In this document: positions 44,932 through 56,865 of the stretch, piece by piece | Layout: every line of letters starts with the position of its first letter | Numbering within the stretch: position 1 is the stretch's first letter | DNA from: Pollenia angustigena | Taxonomy: Eukaryota; Arthropoda; Insecta; Diptera; Polleniidae | Reading direction: 5' to 3' | Length of the DNA stretch: 64,000 bases | NCBI GenBank assembly: GCA_930367215.1 | Contig: OV884057.1 | Location: 108,029,284 to 108,093,283, forward strand | Program-made: the position numbers and the translations under genes | Notes under the pieces: generated by a model | The model's input: the letters and a program-made list of their open reading frames with translations, nothing else | Database searches by the model: none | What the model was told of the DNA's origin: nothing

Positions 44932-45070
44932 AAAATCGTATAGTTAAATAAAAATAAATAAATACAATTCGGAGGTTTAACGAAATTTCGGGCTTTTTGT
45001 TTTTATTTCAGGTGACTTGATATTTTTTTTTAAATCAAATACAGGTCTATAAAACTGTACAGAATTTGTT

Positions 45071-45076
45071 TTTATT
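45071..45076 (-). terminator. me31B polyadenylation signal AATAAA (as TTTATT)
   Basis: On the - strand AATAAA lies about 113 bp after the me31B stop codon. It is the first good candidate. Confidence 0.5.
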
Positions 45077-45188
45077 AAAAAAAAAAAAAAAAAGATTTAA
45101 TAAAAAGAATCTTACAAAAATGAAAATTCAAAAATTCAATAATTTTTTCTTTTTAGAATTTTTTGTATAATTTTTTGATAATAGCATA

Positions 45189-45388
45189 TTATTTGCTAAC
45201 ATTTCCTTCTTCAGTACATGAATTATTAAGATCAATATTACTAGATTCTCCGGAACTAAGAGCTACATTGGCCACATACAATGCTGGGTCAATAATCTTG
45301 GGTATAGGTTTAATTTCAGTTCCAAGTTCCTTTTCAATTCGATGCAAATCAAACCTATCCTCGTACGTTATTAAATTGATTGCAATAC
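45189..45388 (-). CDS. me31B: me31B coding exon 5 and stop
   Basis: Acceptor tttatttacag, [40 protein letters not shown], a Ser/Asn-rich tail ending EEGNVSK, TAA at 45189-45191. The intron before it is 78 bp. Confidence 0.95.
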
Positions 45389-48300
45389 CTGTAAATAAAT
45401 GCATAAAAATATAATTTTTTTTGAGAGAGTGAGTGATGGTTATAAAAAGTAAAAATATATACATACCTAAATGGCCAAATCGACCAGAGCGGCCAATGCG
45501 ATGCAAATAGGTTTCGGCCATTCTTGGAAAGTCGAAATTGATGACAACATTGACGGCCTGTACATCTATACCACGAGTAAACAAATCAGAACAGACAAGA
45601 TTCCTACACAAGCCCTGTCGGAAGTCATGAAATACACGATTTCTATGAGCCTGGGCCATTTTCGCATGTATGTAATAACAGCAATAGCCAAGCTCGGTTA
45701 TTTTCTTTGCTAAAAGTTCAACGCGTTGCGTCGAATTACAAAATATGATAGATTGATTGATCTGCAGTTTAGAAAATAGAGTGTTTAAGCAATGTACTTT
45801 TTGGCGTTCTTGAACAAATGCATAGTATTGCGTGACACCTTTCAACGTTAGTTCTTCCATTAAATTTATCTCATATGGTTCACGCAAATGTTTTTCCATA
45901 AAGTTCTTAACAGTCAATGGAAAAGTAGCAGAAAAGAGAAGAATCTGAGGATCCTTAGGCAATTTTAAAATAACATGATCCAGCATGCCTTGAAAATCAA
46001 GTGATAACAGTTTATCCGCTTCATCTAATACAAGTATCTTGCAATGAGACATATTCGCAACTTTTTTATCCATTAGGTCAAGAATGCGCCCAGGAGTCGC
46101 AATTATAAGTTGAACTGTAAAAACACAAGTATTAATAAAATTATAAGAAAATAGTCGTAAAAATCTCATGGTTTCAGATTTGTACCTACCCTTTTGATAT
46201 ATACGGAGTATATCATCTTTTAAAATTGTACCACCGGTTGTAACCATTACTCGAATATCAAGATGTTTCGCCAACTCAATACATATTTGCGATGTTTGCA
46301 AAGCAAGTTCTCTGGTTGGAACCATTATTAAGGCTTGTATATAATCCTTAGTTGGATCAATTTGCTCCAAGACGGGTATGCAATATGCTCCCGTTTTGCC
46401 GGTACCATTTTTGGCCCTAGCCAAAACATCTTTTCCACTTAATGCTATTGGAATTGCTGCTTCCTGAATGGGAGATGGTCGTTCCCATCCTTTTTCAAAA
46501 ATACCCATTAAGAGTTCTCGCTTCAAACAAAATTCTTCAAACTCATTTCCTCGAGTATCTGTTACATCCTAAAATAAAAATGTGACGTGTAAAACTTAAT
46601 ACAAAGCTTGCTTTTTATGTATGTAGATTTTTAAATTTTATTTTAATATCTTGAACTTAAGACTATTTGCAAAAAATAACTAAGACATTTTTAAATATTA
46701 TGAAAAAAGGGATTTATGAATCGCTAAGTGCAGAAAGGGAACTACTGACATTTTTGGTCGAAATGAATTAATATTGTATTCATGTAAAATTAAAAATTTT
46801 TTAAGTTTACAAAATTCCATTCATTGCATAAAAAGGGGAAAATCTACAGCAGCACCTTTTTCTGCACTTAATCGAATATTTTTGGAATTTCTATGGGTAA
46901 TTCCATGTTAAATCGACCAAGAGTGGGACACAACCCCTTTGGATTTTAATGAAATTTGGTGAGAAGGTTCCTTTTATCTTATAAGGAATATGTATATATG
47001 AACGAAAAAAAAAAAAAAATCATAATTTTGCCGAATTTGCGAACGTGTTTAATTTATTTCTTCAATATCTTGAAAACTACTTTAGATACGTAGAAGATTT
47101 TAATGTCATTTTAAAGAGAATACTTGGGGTTACAAACCATATATTGAAAAAATCAAAAAATCCAGTGGTGCCAACCGTTTTTTAGGTTAGCTCTTGTTTT
47201 CAAGATATACCGTTATTTCGAAAATGTAGGAGGTTGCACTGCATATATTCGAGTAACTCAAAAATAGTTCAGTTTTTTTAAATTACTAAAAAAAACCCGA
47301 AATTCCGCAATAAAAAATAAAGTGAGGTTGGTCATACATTTAACCCCTCTAGGAGCATCTAACGCGCTGCAGGGCCAAATTAAAGAATTTTATTAAACCG
47401 CAATGTTTGTATGGTACAGCTCATAGGATGCTCCTAGATGGGTCAAATGTTTTTTTTAGTAGATTCAATAAACGGACCCGTTTTTGAGTTACGCGAATAT
47501 ATGAAGTGCAACATTTCGAATATGACATAACTTCCAAAAAAAAAATTGTTTTAATTTTTTTTTCTTTCATATATGTTCCTTATAAGATAAAAGGAACCTT
47601 CTCACCAAATCTCATTAAAATCGAAACGGGTCGTGTCCCACTCTTGATCGATTTGACATGGAATTACCCATATACTATTTAGATTCGTTATAGCGTCGAA
47701 CAGATTTAATAATATCTCCTAATTCTATTATTCTAGGTAACGTGCATAAACCGTAATGTCAAAAACCGGATTTTGCACCTTCTACTCCACAACCATCATA
47801 TCCGGACATCGACACAGTTTTCGTTATTATTAAACAAAAATTTAATTGCAATGGCAATTTATTCAGATAAAATAGCTATTTACAAAAAAAAGAAAAGAAA
47901 AAAAAAAGACAAAATGAGAAAAAGTTTTTCCCGATGAACACAATTCCTTTTTTAAGGAACTCCTTGAATGGCATATGACAGAAGCAGTAGGGGATGATTC
48001 TTATAAATAGTTTAATATTTAAGCCAATTCTAATCAATAACACAATATTTTATGATTGTTTTAATTATTAAAATGTTTCTAAATAACAAAAATACAACTT
48101 CGTTAATTAATAAAAGGATCTTGTATTTATATAACGGGTTCTTTGGATTTTATTGATATTAAGTGCAGAAAGGGATGTATCTTATTTGAGTCTTGCTAAA
48201 AACCAGTGTTAAAAGTGTCATCTTAAACTACGTTTATACGTAGCCTATTCGCGAAAAAAATTATTTGCGATTTGCGGTATATGTTTTGAAGAAAAATATA

Positions 48301-51300
48301 AATTTTTGCGCACTTTCATGAATAAAGTTAGAGTTTAATAGTTTTTTTTTAATGAAAAATATTGTTTTGTGCCGCATACGCCACATTTCTAAAAAAATTT
48401 AAAAAAGTGGCTTTTTGTGCTGCATACGTATACTTATTGCTGTGTAACTTGTTGTTGAGATGAATTTTTTTTATAGTTTTTTTTATTTGATTTTACTTTA
48501 CAAAAACAGAAAAAACAGTTCTACTGTTATGAAAAGTTACATAAAAAGCCACAAATTAAACAACTTAAATAATGCAAAAGTAAAAAGAAAATTTTAAACT
48601 TAATATTGAGTTTTCAAAAAATTTTTTGATGCAGACTTAACCAAAATTGTATTTTTATATTTTTCCTCTCTGGTAGAAGTTTTATAATTTATACATAAAT
48701 CATTATTTTAACTGTATAGAAGTACTTTAATTTTAGCAAAAGGGACTTTTCGAAAGTCCATTTTATTTGCTTCCAACGAGTATGTGCGAAAATTTTCCGG
48801 AAGCATTTCCATAACTTTTAGTTTTGTTTTATTATTTGGCATTGTTTTAAGCAAATTTAGTAAATGAAGAGGACTATGAATTTCAATATCCTTTAAGTAC
48901 CGGTCAATAACACCATGGACAAAGTCCACTTCTTGAATTAAAGAATGTTCTGGTTCTGAAGACTTTTGTATTACGGCATCAATATTATTTTGTTTAAAGA
49001 ACATTTTGATTGCGGTTGCGTTAATTTGATTTTTATTTTGAGGTACGCAAGAATCGCTCCATAATGTCCATAATGGATAATCTTTAATTAATTCATTTAA
49101 AATTTTAATTTAAGCACTAGCAATATTGTTACCACTCCGACCACTATGAGCTTCCGTCAAAAAGGCACAATAAGTAAAAGTTGGTATATATGACGTAATA
49201 ATGGTTGCTGTAAGATTAAACATATTTAATTTTCGTTTGTAGTAAAGTTTTGAAGCATTTCCCTTAGGTAGGCTAAAAACACAAATAATAGCAAACCGTA
49301 CACTTGGTTGGGTCCATTTTAAAACTATTTTTCACAAATTTATTTTCTTGTTGTCATTTTACTTTGCTTTTGTTTTAACTACTTTTTTTCTTACGGCAAT
49401 GCAGCAAAGCAACAGCAAAATTTATTTTGTACGTTTTTGTATGAAGAATTTGTTGCAATCGCCAAACAGTGGCTTGTAGAGCAAAACAAAACTTAAAAAA
49501 TTTTGAAACAGTTGATATGCTTTATATCTCAGAAACCACAAAAAATTTCGCTAAACTGGTTTTGGTTTCAAAAAGGGGGTATTCAAAATATATATACCCC
49601 ATACCTAACTCAATTTTTTTTAAAATGGTCGGTAGGTCAAACCAATTCTGAGCTGATGATCTGTTAACATTTTACAAGATCAAAACACAATACTTGCGTT
49701 TGTTATTATCCATAATTAAATACACTGTTTTAAGTAGTTCCCTTTCTGTACTTAGCGATTCATATAATCATATTAACTCATTAGCGCCCAATGATCCCAT
49801 TTGGGAACATACACAAATAACACTAAGGGTTTTTTTTTGGTTGGAAAAATGGAAAAAAGAAAAATTACACTCTTATTGACGTGAACGGGGGGGGGTTTTT
49901 TTTTTTTTTTGTAAAAAGTACAAACTGTCAAAAAAAATCTGTCAAATAATTCGTGGAAGTAATTGTTTTTTTTCAAGATGCCGAATTAAAGTGAGTTAAT
50001 TGATTATTTAATTTAAAACAAAGTGAATGGTGTCATTTTTATCACAATATTCGACTACAAAAAGTTACCCAAAATGGCGATTGTCTGTCAAAAAGTCGAG
50101 TATTTTATTAACTTCAGCTTCTGTCCATTTTTTTGACCCCATTTCTTTTGTTTAATTCTTTTTTAATAACTTTTTTCATTTTACACATTCTTAATATGAA
50201 TTTTTCTTTTTGAAATATTCACCCCTATCGTGAATAACAAGTGGAATATTTGTTCCCATGAAATTTTCATTCCTCTCGAAGGGAAAAAAGCAATCGTGAA
50301 TCTCATGTGAAAAATTTTCCTTGCTATCAGTTCCAGTGAATGTAAAAAAAGAAGAAAGGTTAAAAAAATTAAAAATCATAGAAATTTTTGTTCAAAAATA
50401 TACAAGTATATATTTGAAAGAAATGTTAAAATAATAAAGCAAAATATTTAGTACTGGAGGGATAGTTTGATTACAACGTTAGTTTTTTGCACTTTTTAAT
50501 TTTAATGTAGTAAAATATTTTCCAAAATTCTGCCACCAAGTCAATCGAAAGCTTCACAAATCCGCAGGCAATCGACCTGTTGTTTTGCATTTTATTGAGA
50601 AATATATCGGTTTGTGCTTTATTAACTTTATTAATTTATATTCGATTTATAGGAGGAGCTACTTATGTACATACATGTTCTGTTCCCTAGCAAAAATAAA
50701 GTGAGAAAATCTAAGGGAAATGTGAACAAATTACGAGGGAAAAAATTTTTCACGATAAGGGAAATTTTTTCAAGTGAACATTTTTTCACGTTATTATTCT
50801 GCTTTGAATTACATTTTTTTCATGGGAGTTGTTCATGATCGCAAATATGTGGAAAGGGGAAAAATTACGAGGGAAAAATTATTCACGATAGGGTTGATTA
50901 AATCAAAAAGAAGTTATCTTTGAAATGTTGTAACCAAGGCGAATTCATTATTCAGGTGGCGTTGAAAGCACAACTGTGCTACTTTTTTTTTTATTAAAGA
51001 GAGGAATGCCAAAAGTTACTTGTGTTTTTGACATATCGGCCAACGAAAGCAGCAACAAAATACATTGTTGTGTTTTTGGTGTTGGTACTTGTTGTAGTAT
51101 CGACACCACCGTTTACATGAATTCGCCTTGGTTGTAACTATAAAAAATAATTTTTAAAATCAGAGTTGTACAATTCAAGAGTTTATAAAAAGAGATGCAA
51201 TTTTTCGTACTTTGTATTAAAAATTAACAATTTTTTATGAATGGCAACACCATTTCGTTTGACGTTTAAAGCGAAAAATTACATCTTTTTATCCTGATTT

Positions 51301-54300
51301 TGTACACTTGGTTATAAATAGTTTGATAAACATGTAACTTTTGGTGGAATTTTTTTTCTTGTGGTTGTTGTAACAAAAATTACATTTTTCCAACAAATAA
51401 AAAAACTGAAATGAATACCCTTACTGTGTCACAAATTTACAACAAAAGCTTCGTACAGACGATGGTCAGATCTTACAATATTGGTAAGCAGCATTAAAAT
51501 TGGCTAAACTCTTACAACTGTGTGAACATTGTAAGCTCATTTGTATTTGCAGATGTGCAAAATTAATGCATCTGACAATGGACCATTGTCAGAAAAACTT
51601 TGCTGTTGGCAACGCCTGCTTACAATATTGTTAGATCTGACCATCGTCTGTACGAAGCTAAAGTCGTGACCAAATGAATCTGACACCTAATATTTATGTA
51701 AAATTGTCCGCTAAATCTGAATGTGACGTCAGAATTGTCAAAAGTAGAACGGGTTTCGAGATATACTAAAATAACCGTTATTGGTTTTTAAAAAGACAAT
51801 GTCACTTTAATAAAAGAACCTTCGAAAATATTCCACGGATTTTTTATTCCTTTATTTTTATTCAAAGATTACTAATACAACCACAGGTCGTTCGTAAAAA
51901 TTGGTCAGAAATGAATAAGTTACATTGGACCAAAGTTAAAATTTCACAAAAATTTTAACGATTTTCTCTTCTCATCTGATTTTTTTTAAGCCAAACAATA
52001 AATTTTTTTTAGTTTTATCAGCTACGACGTTAGCCTATTTCAATACGCACATTTTGTGCCCAATAGGATCAAATCTCCAAAAAATTACAAAGTTACAGAA
52101 GATTATTTGAAATATCCCACTTTTAAATTTTTACCAAATCACAAAAACACAACAAGTAAATACACATAGCGTGATTTTTTTTTTTTTTTTTACTTTCTAA
52201 TTTTGGAAAACATGCATATACATATACTTTGAGATTTGTTAATGAAGGTCATTTGTCTTTCGTTAAGCATAGAAAACGCTTGAGCTTTACATATTTTCGT
52301 ATACAACTGTGTATTAACAAAAAATCTTTATACAAGTGGTTTGTCCAGTATTGTATTACTCATTATTGTTACACTAATTTATCATATATGTATGTCCCTC
52401 TGGGCCCAGTTAAATAAAGAACATTGTTAGCGTTGCGTTTTACACAATTAGGCCCTAAATTTACAACATTGAATCTATAAACATCAAAGTTTAATATTAA
52501 TTTTGATCTAATGTTGATAACAGTAACATTTTTTTTTTTTAAATTAGTGAATTTTTCGAATATTCACTTTTTTCAAAAAATTATTGGATTGTATAACGTC
52601 AAAAAACTAGACTAAATCCAAGTTGTTGGAATTTGCAGAGCTAAATAACTTGTCAATGCACTAAAAAGAATAATTGCCAATGTGTTGGAATTTTCTATCT
52701 GCGTAATATGGAAACAGAATAAGGGTATTCATTTCAGTTTTTTTATTTGTTGGAAAAATGGAAAAGTGGAAAAATGTAATTTTTTTTACAACAAACACAA
52801 GGAAAAACATTTTCACCGAAAGTTGCAATTTAAACAAGCTTTAACCAAGTGTAAAAAAAATCAGATTGGAAAATTACAATTTTACAATTTTTAAAGAGTT
52901 GGCAATTCACAAACGTCCAATTGAGTGTGGTTGCCACCGTATCAAAAATGTTGTTATTTTTCACAAAAAGCACTTTTTAAGATAATCAACTATGATTCTT
53001 TAAACTCCATTTTTATTAAATCAAATTTTACTTTTTTAAAACGTCGTTTTTCAAAACTAAATTAAAAATGAATTCTATACAAAAAAATATATAACTTAAA
53101 AATGACGTGACAATTAAATAATCAATTAATTCAATTTTAACTCTTTTATTTGGCATCTTGAAAAATATAAATTACTTCCAAGAATTATATGACAGATTTT
53201 TGTTTTTGACAGTTTTGTACCTTTAACTAAAAAAATACCGTTCACGTCAATAAGGTGTAATTTTCCTTTTTTCCATTTTTCCAACCAAAAAAATTTTAAA
53301 ATGAATACCCTTAATATATAGCATTCCTTATGTCTTTGTTATGTAATGTACTATTTTTTTCGAACTTATGTTTTCTTTGCCGTTTGTAAAATAGTTACGT
53401 TAAATTTTATATATATATAAGTTACATTCTTTTCTTGTTTATTATATTTTTTTTATTAATAACTGAAGTTTGTTGTTTTATTAGTAGCTTTTATTAACCA
53501 TAAAAGGTCCTTAGGGCTCGGTTATGTAATTGAAGAAAAATATAATAAATATCGGCGAGTTTAAGATACATGCAGCTGAACAAAAATGTATTCATACTAA
53601 ATGTAATGATGAAAAAATAGATATTATTCTTTTACATGACTAATTAAATGTAATGTAATGTGCATATGTAACTTCACAAACTCATTAAATAAACAAGCCA
53701 AATTTTGCATTAAGTTTGTATATTTTTTCTTAACTAAAATAGTTTTTTTGTTTCAATTTTAGCACGACACTAGTAAACTTAGACTATATTTGTGAATATT
53801 AAGCGTTGTAGCGGTATGGAATTATTGTTGACACGGTGTTAGAAAATAAAGGTTTAGTTTATGTATATACAATAAATATTGTAGCGGTATCGTTTTACTG
53901 TAAATACGTTACGAAACTAAAGTCGTATATTTGTATTTAGGGTGTTGTAGCGGTGTAATTTTGTATCTACAATGTTGTGATTGTACACTATTATTGGAAG
54001 TCAGAATTTTGTATTTACAGGGTCATGAAGAGAGTCATAGAAGAGTATTAATTTCTGCTTTGGCAGTGACGAATTAAATTACTGACACAGAGAACAATTT
54101 CAACTTCATTTTAATTTAACCCTCTATAACTTAACATCATCAAACTACTAATTAATTCACATTTAAAAAAGTTTTTTTTTAAGAGTAAAGTCATAAAAAC
54201 TGATTGTAGCCTACAGGCAACAAAGCTATAAGGGAAAGTAAAAGTAACAAAGTTATGAAAAGACTTACAGCCAATCCCACGATGACACACGTTAACGTTC

Positions 54301-56832
54301 GCATAGAAAATGACATTTGAAACAAAAACAAATTTAAGAAATTGTTCTTGTTTTAAATGTAATTTTCTATGCGAACGTTAACGTGTGACATCGTGGGATT
54401 GGCTGTTAGTGTAAAAATTTAAAGTATTTCGTATTTATTTTAACTAGGCCGAAATTCGACCACTTGACATTTACTTCCGAGAGAGCCTGTGCGTTATACA
54501 ATAAAAACGTAACATGTTAACTCATTAGCGGCCAATGATCCCAATTAGGAACATACACAAATAATTAAAGAATAATTTAAAAAAATGGAATAAATAAAAT
54601 TTTATTTTCGGCAATAGCTAACAATCTATAAAATAAAAATTGGGCGCTTATGGGTTAAGAGAACGGCAAAATGCATTTTTCACCTATCTTTGTACGTGTG
54701 TCTGCAAGATATATTAAAATGCTTTTCAAACACTTTAATTCCAAAAATTTAGAAAAAAAAAAATATTGTGGATATTCCCGTATTTAATTTATAAGATTTT
54801 CATGAAATGCTATCAAAGTAAAAAACAGAAACACAGATCTTCGTTAAGTCATTAAAATAGGTTTCCGACTTTTATTTTCTTAAACGACGTTTTTGCGTGA
54901 CTTTATTTTTCAAAATGTCTAACGGTAACCCTGTCCTAATACGTTTATACAAAAACATTATGGGAGAACAACCGTTGTTTAAACATGTGTGTTTGCAAGT
55001 ATAATGCTAGAAAAAACACATTTTGGGAGAATAACAAAAAATTTATCTTGTGCATATCTACACAAAAATACCTTTAAAACGATATATGTTTCATTAAAAT
55101 CGGTGGACGATAAGAAACTTAAAAATCAACCACAAAAAAATTGTTCCCGTATTTATATACATATGTAGTATATATATGAGATATATGTAGAAGTTAATAC
55201 GAGCCCAGTGGGCCAGATTGCCGTTGACGACATCGTCGTCAATGATGTGTGCACGACTTGTCCCCTGTTTTATAAGTTGTTCTCTATTAAACTCTATGTG
55301 GGACAGTATGAGCGACACTGTCTTATAAGTTGTCTTGTATTACAGCTACTGACGACAAAGTTTTCTTGAATGCTATTCAATCACTTGCTTGGTTTTCTTA
55401 AAATTCTCACATTCTTTTTTTAATTGTTGATTTAAATACCTACAAAAAATTTTCAAATTAGTTCTAAACAGTAAAACCAAAAATGATGATGAAATTATTC
55501 GCGGGATGGAAAATGGATTACATGCAGTTAGTACTTCACTGTCAACTTTAGGATTGCTTATAGGCGTCGAATATTAAACATATAAATGAAATTAAAATTC
55601 CAACTAAACTAAAAACTGTCTGAATTAGATAACCATATAATAATTTTTGTCGTGGACGTCAAAATAGACGACATTGTCATTCAGGTAGTCGTTAATGATA
55701 AAGTAGGCGACATTGTCTTTCTTAGTGTCGTGCACGATTTACGCGACACTTGTTCGAAAATGTCGTTGACGATTTGTTCCCGCTGTCCCTCACATGTTTT
55801 AAAGACGTGGCCAACTGGGAGTATAAATCTGAGATGCATATCTCACACAGTATGAGTAAATTTAGCACATTTTGGATAGTTGCGTCGAATTATTTTTCCC
55901 CCATTAAGGCCAGTGATCGACTTGATTCTGGCAGACAGATTGCGGAGGCAAGTGTGAAGCAGGTTTTCTATTAATTTCTGCTTGGATTTAACTTAATAAA
56001 AGTCGACGTGTAAGGGTGCGTACAGAGTGGCCGCTGGTTGCCGAGCCGACTGACGCTTATTGCGAGAACTTGTTCATGCGAGAAACAAGTTTGAGTGTGC
56101 ATAGTGGATGCGAGAATCAGCGCTGTTATTTTATCTATTATTTGTGTTTTATGTATGTTTGTATGCATTTTTTAATTTTTTTGTAATTGTTATAATTTTT
56201 TTTTTTTCATTTTTATTAATTATTTAATTTTTCAACATTTTTCATTTTTCGAATTTATTCTATGAGCTAAATTTCAGTTATGTATTTTATAAAGCTTTTT
56301 TGTAATAGTTCTATTCTTTAAATTTTTCAGAAATGACTTTATACACTACCAGACTATTATATTGTATTTTATTTTATTTTGTAATTTTTTATTTTAATTT
56401 TTATTATTTTTTTAATTTTTTGATTGCATGTTTTATTTACTTTTTCTAAAATTTTTGTTTTCAATTTTTTTTTAAATGTTTTCCAAACAAGTTGAAATCA
56501 TAACAACATAACATATGTAAACAATGTTTCGGTACTGAAATACGCTTTGGAACTGTTTTCTCGCAATCAATAAATGTCAGTCGGCTCGGTAGTTTTAATA
56601 TTTTCATTCGCTTTTAAAAAGCAACCAAAAGTTAGATATTGTAAGGTCTAAATAAAATAAATCAAAAATATAGAATAGCAATCTTAATAAATGTAAAAAC
56701 AGATTCCCTTTTCGCTCAATGTAGCCCACAAGACACAAACACTAATTTTCATGTTTAACGCAAATAAATCGAAAATATTAAAAGTACTGGAGTAATGACT
56801 GATATTTGGACACTAAGCTTACATATTCTCTC

Positions 56833-56865
<33 letters not shown>

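Noticed and set aside
45471..45713. 80-codon + strand frame
   Set aside because: Antisense shadow of me31B exon 4.
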